This document shows, one piece after another, positions 49,975-60,080 of a DNA stretch of 64,000 bases; position 1 is the stretch's first letter; the number at the start of each line of letters is the position of its first letter. The notes under the pieces were generated by a model. The model did no database searches and was not told the origin of the DNA. It saw only the letters and a list, made by a program, of their open reading frames with translations. The position numbers and the translations under genes are program-made. The DNA is from Drosophila miranda (lineage: Eukaryota > Arthropoda > Insecta > Diptera > Drosophilidae): assembly GCF_003369915.1 (NCBI RefSeq), contig NC_046674.1:11098001-11162000 (forward strand). Reading direction: 5' to 3'.

Positions 49975-51555
49975 GTAAGTATTTTTAGTGGATTTTCATT
50001 ATGTGTACGTACATGTATGTATATTCAGGCCTGCACTGAATCCTAACCAGCTTTCCTGGTCTAATTTGTACTATTGGCCAATTCAGATGGAACGGGATCC
50101 CACTATTTTCTGGGCAGAGTCCACTCTGCTCTACGATTGACCATTCCTGATGGATTCAATCAACTCAATTGGGATTAAACGCGATAGTTGCCTAAAATTG
50201 GTCGGTAAAAGTGCACTTAAATGCTGCCATCGACAAATGTTTTACACTTTCCGCCCTCGGACGAGTGGCGGCCACTCGTTGTTTTGGGGGCAAGTTCCTC
50301 CACAACTAATAAACTATGCATCGCTGCTTTAATTCGATTGGGGCTCAGGCAGAACGGGGCACACAGACACACAGGCACACACACTGGCACAGGCACAGGC
50401 AAATATGAAGCTTAGTCAACAATCCGCCGTCAGCAGTTGGGGCACCTACAATACATACAATACATTATCGAAATTTGTATGGGGGCCAAGTACATACAGA
50501 TAGAGTCGTGCTAGTGCTCTGTGAATACAGACAAGTGCCTGGGCATGTGGAGTGTGTTTAAATGAAATTGCTTGATTCGGCATAAACATATTTACTCTGT
50601 TGAATATTTGCTCAACAATTTGATTCGCTGTTGTAGGGCCCTGCCCTTACATGTGCTCGCACTCGCCCTCGCCCTCGCCCTCGCATTCGCACAAAATCCC
50701 AAAATCAAAATGGAACTGTATCAAGGACGCGCTCCAAACGGAACAATCGAAGCAGGCAAACAAGTTCAGGCCTGCTCTACTCGTACCCATACCAATACCC
50801 ATACCCATTCCCAAACCCATTTCCGTTTCCCTGCCAAGGCTCCCCGCCACTTGCATTCAATAGTAGCAAGTAATCGTAGTCAGATAGATGTACTGGTACA
50901 CTCGTGCTCGTACTTCCTCGTTATATGCCGCATTCTGACGGTGCACCCACCCGCGGCATTCATCTACAGATGTCAGCAATTTCTCGATTTGAATACTCAA
51001 CAAAAACGAAAGTGGGCAAACAATTCCAGCGAGCGAGAGAGAGATGCGTGAGTGGGGAGGGGAGTGAAAAAAAGACGAGCCGTCGCAAATGGCTTCTCTA
51101 ACGACCCAATTAATTTGAAACAAGAAAAAAAGCATGTTTGAATTTGGAGAGCAGCAGCAAAGGAAGTGGCAGAAGTTGCAAGGGTGGTGGAACGCCGCAG
51201 GCCACTAAATGTTAGGTTAGAACCCACGCCCACGCCCACGCCCCCGTCCCCGCTCACCCCACGGAACCTGGCAATTGCCGCTGCTCCAAAAGCTTTTTAT
51301 GCCCCGCCACAGCTTGAAAAGTTCGCCGCCACCGCCGACAGCTTCATTACCAGCCATCATCGGAGCCATCATCATTCTGGCTCTTACTCTGACTCTGCCT
51401 CTGCCTCTGCCTCTGCCTCTCACGCTGCCTCTCACTCTCACTCTGCTCACTCTGTTCCCACGATTCTGATGCTGCCCCTGAAGCTTTAGCTGCCTCTGCT
51501 GATGCTACCCATGAGTAATTTGCCAAGCAAAAGTTGATTGCGGCTGGAGTCGAGT
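49975..51555. other. Intergenic
   Basis: No gene supported. Contains CACACAGGCACACA units (50365-50400), CTCGCCCTCGCC (50655-50690), CCCATACCAATA (50785-50822), CCCACGCCCACG (51223-51250) and CTCTGCCTCTGCC (51378-51445) arrays. The ORFs across them are repeat-driven. Confidence 0.5.
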
Positions 51556-51559
51556 CGGA

Positions 51560-51596
51560 TTTAAGCCCAGCTGCTGACCGATCTATCTTGAGTCGA
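51560..51596 (+). promoter_or_regulatory. Candidate core promoter of the 121-aa secreted gene
   Basis: A TATA-like TTTAAG at 51560-51565 lies 31 bp upstream of the A (51591) in TTGAGTC, a one-mismatch initiator. This would give a 70-nt leader before the ATG at 51661. Both elements are weak matches; spacing is the main support. Confidence 0.35.
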
Positions 51597-51660
51597 GAGT
51601 CTGGAGTCACGTTGATCGCATGCCAAATACACAGCCGCAAAGAGTCAACAAAAGCTAGCC

Positions 51661-52491
51661 ATGGCCAAGAACACCCATATCGCTGCAGCTGTCGCACTGC
51701 TACTGCTGGCCCTCTGCAGTTTCATTCAGGGTAAGTAAACGTAAGCTCAATGCATTTGGACAATATATTAGCACTAAATGTGATTAAACAGATTTATGGG
51801 ACATCTGTTTTGAGAATCACATTTCTATTGTTTGTGGGGCGAGTCGAAACAGGTTTTCGATGACTTACCGTCCCCCCCAGAAAGCGTAAGAATCGGCTGT
51901 GGCTCAGGGGCGTAGTTTGCGCAGGGATCGGGTAACACTCCTAAGTTTGCTGAGACCCCACAGAGCTCTCGGCTCGTTAGTCATAATTACGCTTTGCCGT
52001 GATTCAAGGCTTCCGGGTGTATGTCATAGCCAAGGCAAGAGATTAGCAAACTGATAAAAAGACCAGCAACAGCGACAGGCAAAAGCGAAATAATTTAATG
52101 TGTAATTTAATTGTAATTAAATTTTTCTTAGCGGCGCCCTATCAGGAGCTGGAGCCCCGCAAAGGTCATGTGCCCGTCTACATTCGCCACGGTAATGAAC
52201 CTTTGAGCGAAATCCATCCCGGTCTGGCCGAGGCCTTTAAGGAGGGTCAGTCCAAGGCACTCGTGGCCGAGGTAAGATACAACCACACCTCTTTATCATG
52301 ATTTACTCAATGACGGCCTAAAACCCTCCACTCAGAGCCTGGTCACCGAGATCCCCGAAGCGGAAACTTCACGCCCAGCAAGCGGTGACGCCCCATCCAC
52401 AACACTTGCGCCTTCCAATGAAAAGAGCTCCACAGAGTCGGATATAGCCAGCTTTAAGACCATCAAAGCAACGGAACCGGCAATGGAGTAA
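51661..52491 (+). CDS. Small secreted protein, 121 aa, function unknown
   Basis: Three exons: 51661-51730, 52132-52271 and 52336-52491, with GTAAGT and GTAAGA donors and TTCTTAG and CACTCAG acceptors; 366 nt in all. The first exon encodes a clear signal peptide (MAKNTHIAAAVALLLLALCSF). The mature part begins near APYQELEPRKGHVPVYIRHG, continues through SEIHPGLAEAFKEGQSKALV, and ends in a Ser/Thr/Glu-rich low-complexity tail (about residues 71-121). The only cysteine is in the signal peptide, so no disulfide fold is expected; the product may be a peptide precursor, mucin-like or otherwise disordered secreted protein. Dibasic or Arg-Lys sites are sparse (RK at about 33). AATAAA lies at 52500 and 52553. 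I do not recognise the family. Confidence 0.8.
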
Positions 52492-54402
52492 TGCAATTGA
52501 ATAAATACAAAATTGTTGCTTAACTTCTTTAGTTTACAAGTTAATTCCATCAAATAAAACCCCATAGACAAGGCAAAGTTCTAGGCCTAGTGCCGAAAGC
52601 AGTGCCAAGAAAGCTGAACAAATACTGTGCTAAAAGTGGACACATAATGAGAGAACATCTTTCAATCCTAGATGGATCCAGAATCGAAGTAAGTCTGTTG
52701 ATATGTTTACTATATAGAGAATCTGCATCTGAGCATCTGGCAGAGTTTGTGCCGAGGTTTTCAGCACTATTCCCACCCAGTGTGGGTGCCGTGTTTAAAT
52801 GAATTTCCGACTCGAAGTCGAGTCGAGTCCCAAGCTCGTTAAGAGCTGCACAAGTTTCACACATTCAATGGAAATTATTTCGGTCCCTTCGCCTCCGTCT
52901 CCAATTCCGTCGCCGAAATCGCCTTAGAGCTTTGTGTGTGATTTACTTGTTGGGCCCATTAGGGAGCGGACAGGGTCAGACGGGGGCCCAATGGACAGGA
53001 GCGGACAGGAGCGGACAGGAAGTGGATGCTGGATGCTGGATGCTAGATGCTGGGAGCTGTGGCGCAAACGTTTGTAATTAATATAATGGCAACGGCTGTG
53101 TGGCAATGACGATGGCAAAGTAAAACTCCAAAATGGCCTACACACGTTGCGGTCTCCGTCTCTGTCTCCGTGTCCCCGCAGATGTGGTAGCTGGAGGATG
53201 GGGGGATGGGGGGGCAGATGGGTTGGTTTGGTGCTTGGGGCTGGTTACGAGGCGGACTGGGTGATTGGGGGCGATCACAAATTGTTGTTTCATTGTCTCT
53301 GTGTCGGCGCGGAGGCTGTCTAACGAGCAATAAAACTAAATACATACACATAAAGTTAATTATAAAAGGGCAACGGAAATGGGAGCACCCAGACTATTGA
53401 GCTGTGGATGCAAGTGATGGATTAACCAAGATGAAGCTGCCCCAGCAGTCCTGAGCAGTCCGGAGCAGTCTGGAGCAGTCCGGAGCACTCCGGAGCGGAC
53501 TATCTTCAGACGAAATCAGCGCAAAAGAGACCCCAACGAGGGCTGCAATCAAGGGGGCATTAAAAGCAAAATGGAAGCGAAATGGAAAAAGAAGAGCAGC
53601 AGAAAAAAAGCGATGGAAACTATGCGTAGTAAAAGCGAGTTTTATGGGGCATCCTCGTTTAAGGAACTGCTGCTGAATTTAAATTTTCCTTTGCGCTTGC
53701 TGCACTCCCACACAGACACACACATACAGACACACGCACAAGTAAGGATACGGACACACATATACGCAGACGTACACGTACACGTACACCGACATAAAGA
53801 GAAAGACGGTTAAAGGACGGACAGAAGGACAGAAGGATGCCAGGTCCGTGTGCTTGTATCATTGTGTGCGTTCGAGCGCATTCAACCTCAAAATGAATAA
53901 TTGCATATGCTTCAATGATTTGCGACTTTATTCGAACGCCAGCAAGCTCCACCTACAAGCTGCTCGCTCGCTGCCAATACTTTAAAGGCCACTAGAGTCG
54001 GTGGTCTCGGCTGCCTCGCCTTCGGTTAAAGGCCAAGAGTTCAATTGCAGAAAATAGACAGAAAGAGGACAGGACAGGACAGGGGACCGTTCCATCCCCA
54101 TCCTGGCTAATTTGAAAATTGCTCGCTTAATTGCGATGCTGCTCAAACGAGCGCTTAAACAATAATCGAGTTAACGATTATGTGAACGATTATCGCCATT
54201 TTTACACCAATGCCAATACTAAGGATTATTGGCTGGCCATTAACAGGAGCTCCAATTCCAATCCCAATCCCAATTCCAATCCCAAACCCACTCGCAATAC
54301 CCCAAACACCCACAACTCCCAATGATACTCGGGGGTCATCCGACTGAGCTGGGTTCCACTTTATTGGGTATAATGTGCACACATTTCCAGCTGCTTGTGG
54401 TA
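52492..54402. other. Intergenic between two small secreted-protein genes
   Basis: No supported gene. AATAAA signals at 52500 and 52553 serve the upstream gene. A perfect orphan TATAAAAGGG lies at 53361-53370 but is followed only by short frames (MKLPQQS then stop). Repeats: GGATGCTGGATGCTAG (53030-53050), GGAGCAGTCC (53447-53495), CACACAGACACA (53710-53745), GTACACGTACACG (53770-53790), GGACAGGACA (54067-54082) and CCAATCCCAATTCC (54252-54290). Confidence 0.5.
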
Positions 54403-55077
54403 TCAACCCAGCAAATTGCCCAATATGCCGCCACCGGTGCCGCCTCCGGTGCCGCCGCCGGTGAGTCCGGGCAGGGAAATGAGATTGCCCAGCAAGGGGT
54501 TTCCATTCAAGTTGAGGAGGCAGCTGTCAAAGCATTGCAACGTATAGTACATGAGCGAATGCCACTAGCCAGGGACTGGCGGCAGAACGGATGTTACCAC
54601 TTACCGCAGATCCAGCCGAATGACGTACTGACAGGCCCACTCTCGGAGGCACTGGAAATGCCCACAGCAAACTCGATTTAAGCTCGATTCACCAATGGAT
54701 TGGGTTAATCTGCACTTACCCGTAGAGTTTCAGGAGATGGTTTGGGGCAAGTGCCTCCGCCGCCACCACCACCATCACCACCGCCTCCGACACCACCTCC
54801 GCCACCGCCACCGCCACCTCCACTACCATGTTCCGGAGTCTTTACGGGAACAGGAACTGGTACAGGCACAGGCACAGGTACAGGTACAGGTACAGGTACA
54901 GGAACTGGTACCTTTTGGACTGGAGCCGGAGGCTGCTCCCAGGGATTCTAATTATTCAGATATTACTGGTTCGAAGATAACGCTGCGATCTGTTGTTCGA
55001 CATATTTCACTTACCGTGTGAGCCGATGCCAGGGCGATGAAGCCCAGGACAGCCAAGGAAAGCAGGAATTTCCTCAT
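54403..55077 (-). CDS. Secreted Val-Pro-repeat / Gly-rich protein, 152 aa
   Basis: Four exons on the minus strand: 55077-55015, 54947-54720, 54651-54605 and 54523-54403 (459 nt, 153 codons). All donors are GTAAGTG or GTAAGTGG and introns are 67-81 bp. Exon 1 is exactly a signal peptide, MRKFLLSLAVLGFIALASA plus HT. Exon 2 gives NPWEQPPAPVQK, eleven consecutive Val-Pro dipeptides, KTPEH, a poly-Gly block with an occasional Val/Asp, then TCPKPSPETLR. Exon 3 encodes CLREWACQYVIRLDLR. Exon 4 gives CLLNLNGNPLLGNLISLPG, TGGG repeats and ILGNLLG at the stop. Four cysteines lie outside the signal peptide. The last two exons are chosen by frame and consensus and are slightly less certain. Function unknown; a structural (cuticle or eggshell-like) or immune-type secreted peptide are options. 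Confidence 0.7.
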
Positions 55078-55110
55078 ATCAGCTTATACAGGAACGAATA
55101 GCAACTATCC

Positions 55111-55147
55111 ACTGATATCGATGACATGCCAGCCAGCCCATTATATA
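55111..55147 (-). promoter_or_regulatory. TATA plus initiator for the Val-Pro/Gly gene
   Basis: TATATAA (55147-55141 on the minus strand) is followed 34 bp later by TCAGT with A at 55113, leaving a 35-nt leader before the ATG at 55077. TATA-driven promoters with very short leaders are usual for highly expressed, stage-specific fly secreted proteins. Confidence 0.6.
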
Positions 55148-55318
55148 GTAGTAGTCGACATCCCACAGTCCCATCCCACAGGTGTTTCGATGACCCACAT
55201 GCGACAGATACACTCGCGACAGAGAACCATTGTTGGAAGTATCAATACAACAGTGGTTTCACGACCTATATCTGAATGACTCAAGAATGACTACAGAAAA
55301 AAAAGGTTTTTGCTTTAG

Positions 55319-55720
55319 TTAATACTCGTATACAATACATTTATTTTTGGTGAATACTCTTCGGCTGAACGATATTAATGAAGAACATTTGCTAAATCTA
55401 CTTAATCTACTGGCCATAAAGCAGTCTGGTTCTGATAAATACGAAGACGGCGGCATAGGATCTTCCACCAGATCCTTGGGCTTGATGAAGTCCTCGTTGG
55501 CGACCAATGCTCCTAGTCACGGCATTGGCCGTGTCACTGTGGTAGATATTATTTCAAATCTTGTCATAGTCCAAGTATCCTTGAAGGGGATGACAGTACC
55601 GCCAGTAATCTCAACTTCATCCTTACTAAAGTCCCCGATTATTTGAATAGAACCACGGTCGCCGAAAGCACTGTTAATGGCCGCCAAACGACAAATTTGA
55701 TCATCTTTACGCAGCCATTG
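55319..55720 (-). pseudogene. Coding-like relic interrupted by one in-frame UGA
   Basis: On the minus strand, from CAA 55720 (after a possible acceptor GCTGTAG), 67 codons read QWLRKDDQICRLAAINSAFG, then GSIQIIGDFSKDEVEITGG and onward to MP, followed by TGA (55519-55517). The same frame continues for 65 codons (GALVANEDFIKPKDLVEDP..., PDCFMASRLSRFSKC...) to TAA at 55321-55319. Codon choice (ATC AAG CCC AAG, CTG GTG, GTC ATC CCC TTC AAG) is typical of real fly genes on this strand. There is no usable start codon and no upstream exon was found, so a truncated pseudogene is most likely. The bases after TGA are CTAG, the known readthrough-prone context. Protein family not recognised. Confidence 0.4.
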
Positions 55721-55829
55721 CTACAGCTAAGACAATATTCCAATCAAAAATCAAAACCCAACAAAATAAGACTCAGGCAAGTTTAATTGATTTTCTATAT
55801 ATTTCAATTAATTTGATAATCATAAATAT

Positions 55830-56478
55830 TTTATTTATTCGTAATGCAAACCATGTACAATTACATAAATAGGTAGGTTCATTTCAATTTCAATTTCAAT
55901 TGTTCTGTGTGGTTTTTTGTGGTTTGTTTGGCAACTAGTTATACAATATATATGGCACGTATACACATGCACATTACAATAACTAATTGTACAATAATTC
56001 ATCTAATAATACCATTGTGTATAAGAGTAATATGAACGATCGGTTGCTATTTGATTACGAGTAGTAGTACAATGTCAATATAAATATCAATATCTTTATC
56101 AGTATCAATATCAATATCAATGTCAATATAAATTTAAATATGAATATCAATGGTGTAATTGATCTGCAATTGATGCAGCAAAGGAGGAGAAACGCACATC
56201 CATAATCGTAACTCTTAATTCTGAACTCTGAACTCTGAATTCCGTTTACGTTTCTATTTCCGTTTCCGTTGTACAGGTAGGTGATTCTAATCATGCTATT
56301 ACACTTGAACTTGAACTTGACTTGACTTTTGAGCCGTGTATACATATACACATATTGATATATGCATTATTTTAGTATATATTACTATATAGTTGTGTAT
56401 ATATTGTATGCGGTTGTATCGGGGTACTTGCAAGAGACAAAATACTCGCTAAGAATCAATCTTGGAAGTGCTCTTCTA
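55830..56478 (-). other. Probable 3'UTR of the FAM110-like gene
   Basis: AT-rich sequence after the stop codon, with a minus-strand AATAAA (TTTATT at 55831-55836). It includes a degenerate TATCAA array (56071-56152) and several AT runs. No exon is seen. Confidence 0.45.
56071..56152. repeat. Degenerate TATCAA / AATATCAATA hexamer array
   Basis: About twelve units of TATCAA, TATAAA and TGTCAA in 6-bp steps within the probable 3'UTR of the minus-strand gene. Confidence 0.7.
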
Positions 56479-58923
56479 TCAGTGCAAATGGGCGGCCACC
56501 TTCTTGCAGTTGCATAGCCATTTGATGATCCGCGCATTCCGCTCCACGATCGAGGGCGGTTCCGAGGGGCGATAGGTCTGTGTGGTCTGCGGCTGGGTCT
56601 CTGTGCTGTCGGGCAGTCGCATCGAGTCCACGGTGCTCACGTCCGAGAAAAACACCGTGCTGGAGTCGTCGGAGTCGGTCTCCGGATTGTGCTGCCTGCG
56701 CGGCTGGCTATAGATCTCGTGGAAGGCCTCGTCATTGAGACCGAGCCGATCGAAGAACTTCTCCAGTTCCGAGATGCTGGCATTCAGAGCCTCGCGCTCC
56801 ATCTCCATGCTGTGAGCGCTGGCATAGCTGGCATCTGCCGAGAAACCTTTGGGGAAGAACACATTGTCGTGATCCACGCTTCCCCGATGCTGCTTGTAGG
56901 CAGCCAATACACCGACACTAGGTCCTCCACCACCTCCCATCTCCACGCCGCTGCTGTTGATGGGCGATGTACGCGGCTGGGGCTGCACCGGCAGTCGGTT
57001 GCGGTTCTTGAAGCGGATGCAGCGCTGCCGCTTGAACTGTATGGGCGGTGGACTAATGTCGTCCACGGAGGGTGCCGACCCGGGACTCTGCACCAAGGAG
57101 CTCTGCGAGTGATTGATGCTCGTGTAGCCCTGCGAGCTAGTGTGCAGCTGCTGGCTGGAGGAGCTCGAGTAGCGTGGCGTCTGCGTCTTCATCCTTGGTG
57201 ACGGTGGCGTGGGCGTGTAGTCATCCTGGAAGGCCTCCGGCACCTCTGGCGTAGGCGTGAAGTTGAGCAAATAGTCAGAGGCCGCCGCATTGTCATAGCC
57301 GCTCAAAGGAGCCGTATCCTGCTTGCAACGACAGTCGATGCAGTCGGTATTGCGCCCGTTCAGCGACGGATAGTCCGCGCCCGGCGTCACATATCCGCAG
57401 TAGGAGTTTGCACTGTGCTGGGTCGAGGAGCCGCTATCCCGTCTCGTGGCCGCCACCAGGGTGCAGCAGTTCTTAATGGTGCCACTCGCTGTGCCCACAT
57501 TGGGCTCCCGCTGCCGCTCGCGCTTGTAGCATGGCTCGCTGCGGTGCGTGTAGTGGCCGGAACTGCCTCCTGAATCGCGATTAATGGAGGACTCGCCGGC
57601 AGACTTGATGGAGCGGTTGCCGCGGCTGCAGCAGCTCAGGATCTCGCTGTGCGGCGAGTGCCGACTGATCTGGGTGTGCAGATCCGGCAGTGACTTGTGG
57701 CTGTTGATGTTGAAGTCCCCGCCAGCGTATGGAGTCCGCTCCTCCGGCGCATGGGGCACTTCGTGCGAGTGCGAGTAGGAACGCTGGTAGTTGTACCTGA
57801 GAAGAGAGCAGATCTCAATCCCAATTCAATATATATGATGGCTGACGACTCACCTGTAGCGATCATTGTTGGCGTGTCCCGACTTGGCGGCATACTCGGC
57901 CGGCGGACTGATTGGTCTGTAGTTCTCGGTTAGCACGAGCGGCTCCTCGCCGCCGCTGTTGTAGGCGGAGGAGTCCCTTCCATAACCATGCGATGGCATG
58001 TAGAGGGGTGGGGGGATCCTCAGGGCTCCACCTGGGCCTGCTCCTCCCTCGTCCTCCCCATAGTCTGTAGGCAGCAGTTCGGAACTGCCGTCGTTCAGTT
58101 CGTGGCGCCGCAAGGTACCGCCATTCCTCTCCTTGACGGCCTCCGAGCCGAGCAACATGCGCAACTTCTGCTGCAGCAGATTGTTGTTGACAGCGGCGCC
58201 CCCAGCACGACCTTGGGCTTGGCCATGACCGTGTCCGTGCCGATGCTGGTGGTGCTGATGCGGATGATGGTTGTGCATGTACTGCTGGGCCTGCTGGAGC
58301 TGCTGCTGCTGATGCTGCTGCTGTCGGGACAAGCTCATGTAGCGGCGATCCTCCAGATCATCGTAACCCTGGGAATTGTAGTGACCGCTGCCGCCATGGC
58401 CGTGACCGCCATGGCCACCGTGTGCCTCCTCCGGGCGTCGACCCCGCTTAGAGCCGGCTCCATTGTTGCCACCGTTTCGATAGCCCGACTGCTGCAGCCG
58501 CTCGAAAACCGCATCCGACTTGATGTAGAACGGTTTGGACTCGGCCAACAGTTCCACCGCAGACTTGCGCTTGCTGTAGTGCCTGCCGCCGTGGTAGAAG
58601 GCGGCATGATGGCCCCAATAGCTCCGACTCGCCGCTGCCGTCTCCGGCAGTGCAGATGCTGACAGCGGACGCTGACCGGATGACATGTAGATCGGCCCGT
58701 TGCCATATGCACCGTCGCTGGGCATGCTTACACCCATGCCGCTGCCAAATATCTGCTGGCTGGTCGCGTAAAGCGTCTGGCTGGCCGTCCGCGAATACTT
58801 AGGCATGGTGGTGTACATAGCAGGCCCCGACGAGGGCGTGGACCCGTGATGGGCGCCCGGCGAGCTACTGCCATTGCAGGAGCGCTGTCGCGGACTGCTG
58901 CAGCCATGAACCACGGCGGCCAT
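56479..58923 (-). CDS. FAM110-family protein, 795 aa
   Basis: Two exons: 58923-57854 and 57796-56479, separated by a 57-bp intron (GTGAGT ... TTCTCAG) in phase 2; 796 codons with stop. The start is the first ATG (MAAVVHGCSSPRQRS); an in-frame TGA lies upstream at 58986-58984. Two hallmarks of vertebrate FAM110A/B/C are visible: KRKSAVELLAESKPFYIKS at about 118-136, and a C-terminal block with ISELEKFFDRLGL (about 698-710) and SIVERNARIIKWL plus C-N-CKK at about 772-789. Between them lie His-rich, Gln-rich and Ser/Pro-rich disordered regions. FAM110 proteins associate with centrosomes, spindle poles and microtubules and affect cell-cycle progression and migration. I cannot tell which fly gene name applies. 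The protein is much longer than vertebrate members (about 300-370 aa) because of the low-complexity middle. Confidence 0.8.
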
Positions 58924-58973
58924 TCCCAGCAAACGGAGCAATCCGAGTGGCCTCCACTGGCAGCCTTGAGGTT

Positions 58974-59087
58974 TCACAAGGTGTCACTGTTGCTGTCACC
59001 TGCTGCTGTCTCTTCTTCAGCTTCTGCTTTTGCTTTTGCTGCGTCTCGGCCTCGACTGGGTTGAGACTCCGACGGGGGCTGGGGCAT
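58974..59087 (-). other. Upstream ORF (37 codons) in the FAM110-like leader
   Basis: ATG at 59087-59085 opens MPQPPSESQPSRGRDAAKAK... and closes at TGA 58976-58974, 51 bases before the main ATG. A noncoding-exon acceptor ATTTCAG precedes the segment (exon would start at 59113). The uORF could dampen translation of the main frame. The AAAGCAAAAGCAGAAGC repeat within it makes real peptide function doubtful. Confidence 0.4.
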
Positions 59088-59113
59088 GCGCAGTTGTAGG
59101 CGTGATGCGTATA

Positions 59114-60080
59114 CTGAAATTACAATACATTAATTTTCAGCTCTGCCCTAGACTTGCACTGCTCTCAGACACAACCAGACCAAGCCAAAATGAGGACTCG
59201 GCATGCACTTGGAGACAAGGGCTGGCTGACTATCTACCTGGCGTGACTTGGTCTATTTACCTTCGGGGTATTTATAGATACCCCAGATGCCGTTTTATCC
59301 TTAGCAGACTTTTCCTTCTGCAAAGCAATTCGAAGGGTTTTAGGTGCCACCAATCTCACAAAACTCACATTTAACCCACACTTTATCACCACTCTATTAA
59401 GCTAAGCTTCGAATTCTTTAAAGAAAACGCGAAAAACTCACCAGACAATACAAAAATTCCTTCAGTCTCGGCCGCGACGGTTGCAAGGTCTACTAAATTG
59501 TGCCTCTTTGAATAACAGATGTTGTACCACTGCCATTCGTTCCGTTTCCGCAGCTAAAGCTCAATCATGCGCCCCAGCGACAGAACAGAAGCTTATGATT
59601 GAAGCTAGTTCATGTGATAAGCTTCTTTCTATGCGGTATTCGTGGGGTAAATGGAGACATTATGTTCCTTTGGATGTACATATCTAACAGGCAGAAGAAA
59701 GCGTTTCCGAGGAGTCCTGCGTATCAAAAGCTGAGATATAGCCGTCGCTACGGACTCTGGAATTTCAGAAGTTAGGGCTACACGATTTTACATTAAGGAC
59801 TATGTGAATTTTAGTGCAAAAACACTTACATACTTACTTTTACTTAAATTTTCAGAAATCTGCATTGCGATAATCGTATGGCGAGTCGCTGTAAAAGCAT
59901 ACCTGTTGAAAATATCATGAGACAGTTCTTTAACAGCCGTTAAAAAGCTTATTCAAAGCTACCTGGTGCTTTTTAAAGCCCCGAGAGCTTTCGCCAACAC
60001 TTTTTCAACTTAAGCACGAACACGCCCGTTCTAAAGCAAGCTGTGGAAGCAATCATTCCGATTCTAACGCTGCTTCCGAA
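59114..60080. other. Divergent upstream region of FAM110-like and aldo-keto reductase genes
   Basis: This interval holds the unseen first exon and promoter of the leftward gene and the promoter of the rightward reductase. A TTTTTAAAGCCC patch near 59971 could act as a weak TATA for the reductase, with a TTTTTCAACTT initiator-like site near 60003. No coding exon is supported. Confidence 0.4.

Noticed and set aside
53361..53370. Promoter from a perfect TATAAAAGGG
   Set aside because: No initiator at the right spacing and only a seven-codon frame follows; noted as orphan.
55347..55646. Plus-strand 99-codon frame over the UGA-interrupted relic
   Set aside because: Starts at a non-ATG codon and shows poorer codon choice than the minus-strand reading; likely antisense shadow.
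58924..58977. N-terminal extension of the FAM110-like protein (KPQGCQWRPLGLLRLLG)
   Set aside because: It begins at GTG, not ATG, and a TGA lies just upstream in frame; the first ATG is at 58923.
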